Shown here: piece by piece, positions 1-4,868 of the stretch
Layout: every line of letters starts with the position of its first letter
How positions within the stretch are numbered: the stretch's first letter is position 1
NCBI GenBank assembly: GCA_937136445.1
Contig: CAKZOQ010000184.1
Span: 1 to 5,430, forward strand
Length of the DNA: 5,430 nucleotides
Origin: an uncultured Gemmatimonadota bacterium
GTDB lineage: Bacteria > Gemmatimonadota > Gemmatimonadetes > Longimicrobiales > Gaopeijiaceae
Reading direction: 5' to 3'
Position numbers and translations under genes: made by a program
The notes under the pieces: generated by a model
Databases searched by the model: none
Told to the model about the DNA's origin: nothing
The model's input: the letters and a program-made list of their open reading frames with translations, nothing else

Positions 1-2
1 GC

Positions 3-683
3 TTCTATGGGGTGGTGGGGTTCTTCACGGCGGTGGCGGTGTTCATCCCGCTGGCCCGAGCCGCTCGGAGCCGCGATGTCCAGAAGGGGCCCTCTGGATT
101 CGCCAACGGGATGGAGGCCCTGATCCTCTACTTCCGGAACGAGGTGGTGCGGGCCAACATCGGCCACGGCGCTGATCGATATACGCCCTTCATCCTCACC
201 ATCTTCTTCTTCATCCTCTTCATGAACCTGCTGGGGCTCACGCCCTTCGGGGTCACGGCGACGGCGAATCTCTCGGTGACGGCGGCTCTGGCCATCATCG
301 CCTTCGTAGTCACCGAGGTGACGGGGATGCGGGAACTCGGGGCCGCAGGCTACGCTCGCACGGTCTTCTACATCCCCGATGGACTGCCGGGCCCCCTCAA
401 GCCGGTGATGCTGCTCATCATGACGCCGGTGGAATTCCTGGGGAAGCTGACCAAGCCCTTCGCCCTGGCCGTCCGTCTCTTCGCGAACATGTTCGCCGGC
501 CACACGCTGGTCCTGGCCATCATGGGCCTGATCTTCGTGTACCAGGGCTTCGCCGTGGCAAGCGGCTCGGTCCTCATCGCGTCGGTGATCATGATTCTCG
601 AGGTCTTCGTCGCGGCTCTGCAGGCCTACATCTTCGCCATGCTGACGTCCGTCTTCATCGGACTCATCCGTCACGCGCACTGA
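3..683 (+). CDS. atpB: F1Fo-ATP synthase subunit a (partial, 5' end cut by window)
   Basis: Subunit a is the membrane stator protein that forms the two ion half-channels beside the c-ring and holds the essential arginine. The open frame runs in from the window edge. The first full codon is at base 3 and reads FYGVVGFF, so the GTG at 12 is internal rather than the start. About 226 residues are visible. Hydrophobic helices are seen at the extreme N-terminus (end of an early TM helix), around PFILTIFFFILFMNLLG, around LSVTAALAIIAFVV, and in two long C-terminal helices. The family signature AVRLFANMFAGH contains the catalytic Arg (codon 474-476, E. coli aArg210 equivalent). The last helix carries the conserved Gln of ALQAYIF (621-623). 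Relative to E. coli, His replaces Glu219 (501-503) and Glu replaces His245 (600-602), the reciprocal arrangement known from mitochondria. It is followed by atpE, as usual in atp operons. The upstream gene and the true start lie outside the window. Confidence 0.97.
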   Translation, partial: FYGVVGFFTAVAVFIPLARAARSRDVQKGPSGFANGMEALILYFRNEVVRANIGHGADRYTPFILTIFFFILFMNLLGLTPFGVTATANLSVTAALAIIAFVVTEVTGMRELGAAGYARTVFYIPDGLPGPLKPVMLLIMTPVEFLGKLTKPFALAVRLFANMFAGHTLVLAIMGLIFVYQGFAVASGSVLIASVIMILEVFVAALQAYIFAMLTSVFIGLIRHAH

Positions 684-694
684 GGCGCGTGACG
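669..694 (+). promoter_or_regulatory. 10-bp perfect stem-loop enclosing the atpB stop codon
   Basis: Bases 669-678 (CGTCACGCGC) are perfectly complementary to 685-694 (GCGCGTGACG), leaving a six-base loop. The TGA stop of atpB (681-683) lies in that loop. No T-run follows, so it does not look like an intrinsic terminator. An mRNA-stability or processing role at the atpB/atpE junction is inference. The complementarity itself is seen directly. Confidence 0.55.
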
Positions 695-712
695 AAGCAG
701 TTGGACCCTGAC

Positions 713-729
713 GTCCGGACCTTCCGGAC
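713..729 (+). promoter_or_regulatory. 7-bp stem-loop in the atpB-atpE spacer
   Basis: GTCCGGA (713-719) and TCCGGAC (723-729) form a perfect inverted repeat around a three-base loop, 18 bases after the stem at the atpB stop codon. It ends 21 bases before the atpE Shine-Dalgarno sequence, leaving that site in unstructured, relatively A-rich sequence. No T-run follows. A role in atpE expression is inferred, not shown. Confidence 0.4.
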
Positions 730-750
730 ACGAACCCTCAACGAACCCAC

Positions 751-762
751 AGGATTGATACG
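751..762 (+). promoter_or_regulatory. Ribosome binding site of atpE
   Basis: AGGA at 751-754 lies eight bases before the ATG at 763. The preceding stretch (about 730-750) is less GC-rich than the rest of the window, which should keep the site accessible. This fits the high translation rate needed for the c subunit. Confidence 0.6.
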
Positions 763-1026
763 ATGATCCACGCTTTCTTCACTGCCGTTCAGGACGCCGC
801 CGCTGTCGGGACCCCGGGTCTCGGCCTGCTTGGTGGTGGTCTCGCCATCGGCCTCACCGTCATCGGGGCCGGCATGGGCATCGGCCGGATCGGCGGCGCC
901 GCCGCCGAGGGGATCGCGCGTCAGCCCGAGGCTGCCGGTAACATCCAGACCGCGGCCATCATCCTCGCGGCCCTCATCGAGGGCGCCGCGCTCTTCGGCC
1001 TCGGCCTCACCTTCCTGAAGTTCTGA
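763..1026 (+). CDS. atpE: F1Fo-ATP synthase subunit c (ring proteolipid)
   Basis: Subunit c is the small hairpin protein that multimerises into the rotating ring of Fo and carries the ion across the membrane. The 87-residue product has the usual two helices. Helix 1 holds the Gly-rich packing motif (about residues 35-45, GAGMGIGRIGG). The polar loop is ARQPEA (residues 52-57), which contacts gamma/epsilon. Helix 2 carries the ion-binding carboxylate Glu73 in LIEGAALFG (codon 979-981). The Na+-type ligands are absent: Ile40 stands where Na+ rings have Gln, and Gly74 where they have Ser. Proton coupling is therefore predicted. The ATG is preceded by AGGA at good distance. The short N-terminal segment (about residues 1-20, MIHAFFTAVQDAAAVGTPGL) precedes helix 1 and is longer than in minimal c subunits, but is not clearly a cleaved signal. 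The gene is flanked on both sides by GC-rich inverted repeats. Confidence 0.98.
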   Translation: MIHAFFTAVQDAAAVGTPGLGLLGGGLAIGLTVIGAGMGIGRIGGAAAEGIARQPEAAGNIQTAAIILAALIEGAALFGLGLTFLKF

Positions 1027-1059
1027 GCCCGTCCGGGTTCGACGAGGGTTTTCGGGCTC
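1025..1059 (+). promoter_or_regulatory. 7-bp inverted repeat starting in the atpE stop codon
   Basis: GAGCCCG (1025-1031) overlaps the atpE TGA (1024-1026) and is perfectly complementary to CGGGCTC (1053-1059), with 21 bases between. Its right arm ends where the left arm of the larger hairpin at 1059-1087 begins, so the two stems abut or compete at 1059-1061. The stem is moderate and the loop long. Function is unknown. Confidence 0.35.
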
Positions 1060-1087
1060 GGCTCCGGCGCCAGCGGCGCCGGAGCCG
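1059..1087 (+). promoter_or_regulatory. 13-bp perfect GC-rich hairpin in the atpE-atpF spacer
   Basis: CGGCTCCGGCGCC (1059-1071) pairs completely with GGCGCCGGAGCCG (1075-1087) around the three-base loop AGC. It is the strongest inverted repeat I found in the window. It begins 33 bases after the atpE stop. The following sequence is C/G-rich with no T-run, so a classical intrinsic terminator is unlikely. A barrier to 3' exonucleases that stabilises atpE mRNA, or partial attenuation before atpF, is plausible. Both are inference. Confidence 0.6.
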
Positions 1088-1145
1088 GCCCTGCCCCGCC
1101 GGGCCTGAACCGACGAAGCCGAACGGAACGACTGGGAGATCGACC

Positions 1146-1736
1146 ATGCGCGCACACCGCATCTTGCCCCTCGTGGGCATCCTCACCGCCACCGGCCCGG
1201 AGGCACTCTTCGCCGCCGGAGGAAGCGGCGGTGTCTTCGACGTGAACCCGGGGCTCTCGCTCTGGGCCACGGTGGTGTTCCTGATCCTTCTCTGGATCCT
1301 GGGCCGATTCGCCTGGGGCCCCATCCTGCGACAGGTCGAGAAGCGAGAGGACCACATCCAGTCGTCGCTGGACGAGGCCCGGGAGCACAACGCAGAAGCC
1401 GAGCGGCTCCTCAAGGAGCACAAGGCCCAGCTCGCCGACGCCCGCCGTCAGGCGAACGACCTCATCGCCGAGGCGAAGGTCGCCGCCCAGGAGCTCCGCA
1501 CGGAGCTGCAGGAGGAGGCCCGCGCCGACGCGGAGAGGATCCGGGAGCGCACCCAGGCGGAGATCCGACGCGAGTGGGAGCAGGCCCGCGACACCATCCG
1601 ACGCGAGGCGGTGGAGTTGGCCCTCTCCGCAGCATCCCAGCTCCTCCACGAGCGCCTGGACGGGGCTCGGGACCGTGAGCTGGTGGAGCGCTTCCTGGAC
1701 GAGGTCGCCGACGAGGCGGAGGAGACGCCGGCGTGA
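1146..1736 (+). CDS. atpF: F1Fo-ATP synthase subunit b (peripheral stalk) with N-terminal pre-sequence
   Basis: Subunit b is a membrane-anchored helical stalk. As a dimer it links subunit a to delta and alpha and stops the stator from turning. The 196-residue product has one clear anchor at about residues 38-53 (LWATVVFLILLWILGR). It is followed by the typical WGPILRQVEKREDHIQSSLDEA segment start (residues 57-78) and a long charged Ala/Glu/Arg helix to about 160. The C-terminal end (AVELALSAASQLLHERL) is the delta-binding type. Ahead of the anchor lies an extra hydrophobic stretch, residues 6-24, ending LFAAGG, that resembles a cleavable signal peptide. Some bacterial b subunits have such an extension. 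At 196 residues it is longer than the E. coli protein (156), which lacks it. The ATG is supported by GGAG at 1135-1138, seven bases upstream. The gene overlaps atpH by 4 bases. Confidence 0.95.
   Translation: MRAHRILPLVGILTATGPEALFAAGGSGGVFDVNPGLSLWATVVFLILLWILGRFAWGPILRQVEKREDHIQSSLDEAREHNAEAERLLKEHKAQLADARRQANDLIAEAKVAAQELRTELQEEARADAERIRERTQAEIRREWEQARDTIRREAVELALSAASQLLHERLDGARDRELVERFLDEVADEAEETPA
1718..1735 (+). promoter_or_regulatory. RBS and overlapping GTG start of atpH
   Basis: GGAGGAG (1718-1724) lies inside the end of atpF, eight bases before the GTG at 1733. The GTG shares bases with the atpF TGA (GTGA, 1733-1736). This strong Shine-Dalgarno sequence decides the start of atpH and implies coupled translation of b and delta. 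Confidence 0.75.
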
Positions 1737-2296
1737 GGGACGAGACCGTCGCCCGGAACTACGCCGAGACCCTCTTCGAGCTCGCCCAGCGCAACGATGC
1801 GCTGGGCGCCTACGGGGAGGGGATCGGGACGGTGGCGGAGCTCCTCAACGAGGACGACCGCTTCCGCCTCTTCCTGGAGACCCCGCGCATCGACGACGAA
1901 GACCGCAAGGCGGTGGTGCGGAAGGTCTTCGGCGACCGGCTTCCCCGACCTCTGGTGAACTTCCTCCTCATCACCATCGACAAGAGGCGCCAGCGGCTCC
2001 TCCGCAGCATCTCCCGGCTCTACCACGCGCTCGTGGACGAGCACGAGGGCCGCGAGCACGTGGAGGTCACGGTGGCGCGTCCGATGGACGAAGCGGCGCA
2101 GTCCGCCATCGCGAAGCGGCTCTCGAGCCTCCTGGGGAAGGAGGCCATCCCGCACCTCCACGTGGACCCGTCGATCCTCGGCGGGATCGTGGTCCGAACC
2201 GGCGACACCATCCTGGATGGATCGGTGCGCCGTCGGATCGACGGACTGCGCAGACAGCTACTCGACGCTCCGCTGCCCTCCGGGGAAGCGGCGTGA
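1733..2296 (+). CDS. atpH: F1Fo-ATP synthase subunit delta (OSCP-type)
   Basis: Delta sits on top of the alpha3beta3 head and joins it to the b stalk. The 187-residue product is of usual family length. Its N-terminal helical domain begins RNYAETLFELAQ (residues 8-19), the conserved 'YA.ALFE.A' pattern. The mid region FLLITIDKRRQRLL (77-90) matches the family's 'fl.ll..k.R...l' block. The C-terminal OSCP signature VDPSILGGIVVR is at 144-155, followed by GDTILDGSVRRRIDGL. The GTG start is chosen because the frame has a strong Shine-Dalgarno sequence eight bases upstream and the canonical N-terminus begins right there. The 4-base overlap with atpF suggests translational coupling. An 11-bp perfect inverted repeat lies early in the coding region (1783-1808). 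Confidence 0.96.
   Translation: MRDETVARNYAETLFELAQRNDALGAYGEGIGTVAELLNEDDRFRLFLETPRIDDEDRKAVVRKVFGDRLPRPLVNFLLITIDKRRQRLLRSISRLYHALVDEHEGREHVEVTVARPMDEAAQSAIAKRLSSLLGKEAIPHLHVDPSILGGIVVRTGDTILDGSVRRRIDGLRRQLLDAPLPSGEAA
1783..1808 (+). repeat. 11-bp perfect inverted repeat inside atpH
   Basis: Bases 1783-1793 (CGCCCAGCGCA) are fully complementary to 1798-1808 (TGCGCTGGGCG), leaving a four-base loop, ACGA. The repeat lies about 50 bases after the GTG start and encodes the AQRNDALGA part of delta. It is the second-strongest hairpin noticed in the window. Whether it does anything in the mRNA is unknown, and GC-rich coding sequence can produce such repeats by chance. Confidence 0.45.
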
Positions 2297-2331
2297 CCCA
2301 CCCGACCTTCCGACGCATCAGGTAGATACCG

Positions 2332-3921
2332 ATGGCCAACGACTCCCAGCTCCGCGCCAGCGAGATCCAGGGCGTCCTTCTCTCCGAGATCGAGCGCTAC
2401 GAAGAGGACCTCCACGCCGAAGAGATCGGCGAAGTCCTGGAGGTGAAGGACGGCATCGCACGCATCTACGGGCTCACCAAGGCCATGGCCTCGGAGATGC
2501 TCGAGATCACCTCGTCCGACACCGGCGACGCCGTGACGGCCCTCGCACTGAACCTCGAGGAGGACAACATCGGGGCGGTGATCATGGGGGACTGGACCCA
2601 GCTCCACGAAGGGGACCAGGTCCGCCGGACGGGCCGCGTGCTCGAGGTGGACGTGGGGGAGGGCTACCTGGGCCGGGTCGTGGACCCGCTGGGGAACCCC
2701 CTGGACGGCAATGGGCCCGTGGAGACGGAGGGTTCCCGGCAGATCGACATCGTCGCGCCGGGCATCGTCGCACGACAGCCGGTGGAGGAGCCCCTGCAGA
2801 CCGGGCTCAAGGCCATCGACGCCATGATTCCCATCGGTCGGGGGCAGAGGGAGCTCATCATCGGTGACCGGGGCACCGGGAAGACGGCGGTGGCGGTGGA
2901 CGCCATCATCAACCAGAAGGAGACCGACGTCATCTGCATCTACTGCGCCGTCGGGCAGCGGGCCGGAAAGGTCCGGGGCGTGGTGGAGACGCTGGCCGAG
3001 CACGGCGCCATGGACTACTCCATCGTCGTGGCGTCCAACGCCTCGGATCCGGCGCCCATGCAGTACATCGCTCCGTATGCGGCGACGGCGCTTGCCGAGC
3101 ACTTCATGTGGCAGGGCAAGCACACCCTGGTGGTCTACGACGACCTCTCCAAGCAGGCGCAGGCGTACCGTCAGCTCTCGCTGGTCCTCCGGCGGCCTCC
3201 GGGGCGTGAGGCCTACCCCGGCGACGTTTTCTACCTCCACTCCCGGTTGCTGGAGCGGGCGGCCAAACTCTCCGACGCCCACGGCGGCGGATCCCTCACG
3301 GCCCTCCCCATCATCGAGACCCAGGGCGGGGACGTGTCGGCCTACATCCCCACCAACGTCATCTCCATCACCGACGGGCAGATCTTCCTGGAGCCCGACC
3401 TCTTCTTCTCGGGCGTGCGGCCGGCGGTGAACGTCGGGATTTCCGTCTCCCGAGTGGGTGGAGCGGCGCAGATCAAGGCCATGAAGAAGGTGGCCGGACG
3501 CCTGCGCCTGGACCTGGCCCAGTTCCGGGAGCTGGAGGCCTTCGCTCAGTTCGGTTCGGATCTGGACGCGGCGACGCAGAAGCAGCTCGCCCGAGGCGAG
3601 CGTACGGTGGAGATCCTGAAGCAGCCCCAGTACCAGCCCATGGCCGTGGAGGACCAGGTGGCGGTCATCTACGCGGTGACCAACGGACACCTGGACGACA
3701 TCCCTGTGGACCGGGTCAAGGCGTGGGAGCGGGGCTTCCTGCAGCATCTGAGGGCTCACGACGCGGAACTCCTCCGCCTCATCCGGGAGGAGCAGAAGCT
3801 CACCGACGAGGTCCGCGACATGCTGGTCTCGGCCATCGAGGCCTTCAACGAGATCTTCGCCGCCGAGGAAGAGAGCCGGACCGAGTCGGCGACCTCCGAA
3901 GCCGCCGCCGCCTCGGTCTGA
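2332..3921 (+). CDS. atpA: F1Fo-ATP synthase subunit alpha
   Basis: Alpha alternates with beta in the catalytic head, binds nucleotide at non-catalytic sites and supplies the arginine finger to the beta active site. The 529-residue product shows the N-terminal helix and beta-barrel domain (about 1-100, with GEVLEVKDGIARIYGL at 33-48). The nucleotide-binding domain has the P-loop GDRGTGKT at 178-185. Also present are ASDPAPMQYIAPYA (237-250), VYDDLSKQAQAYRQLSLVLRRPPGREAYPGDVFYLHSRLLERAAKL (268-313), the arginine finger Arg374 in SVSRVGGAAQIKAMK (371-385), and the C-terminal helical domain. Gly181 replaces the Gln usual in GDRQTGKT. The last ~20 residues form an acidic then Ser/Ala-rich tail beyond the usual end, making it somewhat longer than the E. 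coli protein (513). ATG at 2332 has AGG at 2320-2322, nine bases upstream. It starts 35 bases after atpH. Confidence 0.98.
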   Translation: MANDSQLRASEIQGVLLSEIERYEEDLHAEEIGEVLEVKDGIARIYGLTKAMASEMLEITSSDTGDAVTALALNLEEDNIGAVIMGDWTQLHEGDQVRRTGRVLEVDVGEGYLGRVVDPLGNPLDGNGPVETEGSRQIDIVAPGIVARQPVEEPLQTGLKAIDAMIPIGRGQRELIIGDRGTGKTAVAVDAIINQKETDVICIYCAVGQRAGKVRGVVETLAEHGAMDYSIVVASNASDPAPMQYIAPYAATALAEHFMWQGKHTLVVYDDLSKQAQAYRQLSLVLRRPPGREAYPGDVFYLHSRLLERAAKLSDAHGGGSLTALPIIETQGGDVSAYIPTNVISITDGQIFLEPDLFFSGVRPAVNVGISVSRVGGAAQIKAMKKVAGRLRLDLAQFRELEAFAQFGSDLDAATQKQLARGERTVEILKQPQYQPMAVEDQVAVIYAVTNGHLDDIPVDRVKAWERGFLQHLRAHDAELLRLIREEQKLTDEVRDMLVSAIEAFNEIFAAEEESRTESATSEAAAASV

Positions 3922-3954
3922 TGCGCCTCGCACCCCTGAACTCCACCGGAACCG

Positions 3955-3969
3955 GGAGACGCTGACGTG
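3955..3969 (+). promoter_or_regulatory. RBS and GTG start of atpG
   Basis: GGAG (3955-3958) stands eight bases before the GTG at 3967, which begins the conserved MANARDVKRRIKSV N-terminus. A CTCC at 3941-3944 could pair with this GGAG, a weak four-base stem that might partly mask the site. Confidence 0.65.
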
Positions 3970-4830
3970 GCCAACGCCCGCGATGTCAAGCGCCGCATCA
4001 AGTCGGTGGAGAACACGAAGCAGATCACGCGCACCATGGAGTTGGTGGCGACCTCCAAGCTCAAGCGCGCGACGGACCGCGTGTACGCCGCCGAGCCCTA
4101 TGCCGAGGCGCTGGCCGAGATCGTCCGGAGCCTCTATTCGCCGGAGTTGGCGGAGCGCTTCCCGGTGCTTCGCCGCCCCGAGGAGACCCGTCGCGCGGCG
4201 GTGCTCCTCCTGACCGCCAACCGGGGGCTCGCCGGGGCCTTCAACGCGAACCTCATCCGCGAGGCCCGCAACCTCCTGGAGCGGCTCCGCAATCAGGGCG
4301 TCGAGACGGAGCTGCACATCGCCGGGAAGAAGGGGATCGCCTACTTCCGGTTCCGGGGCGAGGAGATCCTCACCGCCCGGACCGACATCGGCGATGCGCC
4401 CACGGCGGACGACGCCCAGTCCCTCATCGACCCCCTCCGCGAGCGGTTCGAGCAGGGGGAGCTGGATGCGGTGCACCTGGTGTCGTCGGAGTTCAAGTCC
4501 GCCATGTCCACGCCGCCCCAGACCCAGGCGCTGCTGCCCATCGAACCCGACGAGGGCTCCACTGTGGCGGCGGACCAGTTCATCCTCTCCCCCCCGGGAA
4601 CGCTCATCCTCGAGCGTCTCCTTCCGCTCTACGTGCGCAACGCCGTCTTCACGGCGCTGGTGCGCAACGCGGCGGCGGAGCAAGGGGCTCGCCGGACGGC
4701 GATGAAGAACGCCACCGACAACGCCGGCGACATGCTGGAAAACCTCACCCGTACCTACAACCGGGCCCGTCAGGCCCAGATCACGCAGGAGATCGCCGAG
4801 ATCGTCGGCGGCTCGGCGGCGCTCGAGTAG
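3967..4830 (+). CDS. atpG: F1Fo-ATP synthase subunit gamma (central stalk)
   Basis: Gamma is the rotating shaft that couples c-ring rotation to conformational change in alpha3beta3. The 287-residue product has the usual family length. Its N-terminal coiled-coil arm contains the family block IKSVENTKQITRTMELVATSKLKRA (residues 11-35), with Glu where many homologues have Lys or Arg before NT. The Rossmann-like middle domain contains TANRGLAGAFNANLI (83-97), the equivalent of 'TSDRGLCGGFN'. The C-terminal coiled coil ends with the signature region NRARQAQITQEIAEIVGGSAAL (265-286), with Ser where the classic pattern has Ala after GG/SG. The GTG start at 3967 is preceded by GGAG at suitable distance. 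The gene follows atpA by 45 bases and precedes atpD by 38. Its TAG stop lies inside a predicted stem-loop region (4799-4850). Confidence 0.97.
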   Translation: MANARDVKRRIKSVENTKQITRTMELVATSKLKRATDRVYAAEPYAEALAEIVRSLYSPELAERFPVLRRPEETRRAAVLLLTANRGLAGAFNANLIREARNLLERLRNQGVETELHIAGKKGIAYFRFRGEEILTARTDIGDAPTADDAQSLIDPLRERFEQGELDAVHLVSSEFKSAMSTPPQTQALLPIEPDEGSTVAADQFILSPPGTLILERLLPLYVRNAVFTALVRNAAAEQGARRTAMKNATDNAGDMLENLTRTYNRARQAQITQEIAEIVGGSAALE

Positions 4831-4850
4831 CGCGGCCCCGGCGACGATCT
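4799..4850 (+). promoter_or_regulatory. Nested stem-loops around the atpG stop codon, just before the atpD RBS
   Basis: AGATCGTCG (4799-4807) is perfectly complementary to CGACGATCT (4842-4850). After one mismatch three more pairs (4809-4811 with 4838-4840) continue the stem. Inside it, GCGCT (4819-4823) pairs with AGCGC (4829-4833) around a five-base loop, with the TAG stop (4828-4830) partly in loop and stem. The right arm ends one base before ACGGAG (4851-4856). Ribosomes finishing atpG would have to melt it, so coupling of atpG and atpD translation is a reasonable inference. Confidence 0.45.
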
Positions 4851-4851
4851 A

Positions 4852-4868
4852 CGGAGACAAGGATACCA
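4852..4868 (+). promoter_or_regulatory. Ribosome binding site region of atpD
   Basis: Two purine-rich candidates precede the ATG at 4869: AAGGA at 4859-4863, five bases away, and CGGAG at 4852-4856, twelve bases away. The nearer one is rather close and the farther one rather distant, so either or both may serve. The ATG itself is secured by the conserved beta N-terminus that follows. Confidence 0.55.

Noticed and set aside
12..14. GTG as the true start of atpB
   Set aside because: The frame is open to the window edge and the residues before it (FYG) fit the membrane helix. Subunit a normally has a further N-terminal region, so the gene begins upstream of the window.
684..762. A promoter inside the operon before atpE
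   Set aside because: I could not find convincing -35/-10 elements in the spacer, and none is needed given the tight operon structure.
891..902. 12-base perfect palindrome GGCGGCGCCGCC inside atpE
   Set aside because: It encodes the Gly/Ala packing motif of helix 1 and has no loop. It is explained by codon composition.
1059..1087. Intrinsic transcription terminator after atpE
   Set aside because: The stem is strong, but the following bases are C/G-rich with no T-run, and the operon clearly continues into atpF, so only attenuation or mRNA stabilisation is considered.
921..2161. Minus-strand open frames opposite atpE, atpF and atpH
   Set aside because: They overlap conserved genes on the + strand, start without Shine-Dalgarno support and read as low-complexity Leu/Arg/Gly/Glu sequence.
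2020..4683. Very long open frame (887 codons) on the minus strand opposite atpH, atpA and atpG
   Set aside because: It lies antisense to three well-conserved genes, has the His/Val/Leu/Arg/Gly-rich composition expected of the mirror of GC-rich codons, and shows no recognisable domain. Absence of stops is explained by the rarity of the needed sense-strand codons in high-GC genes.
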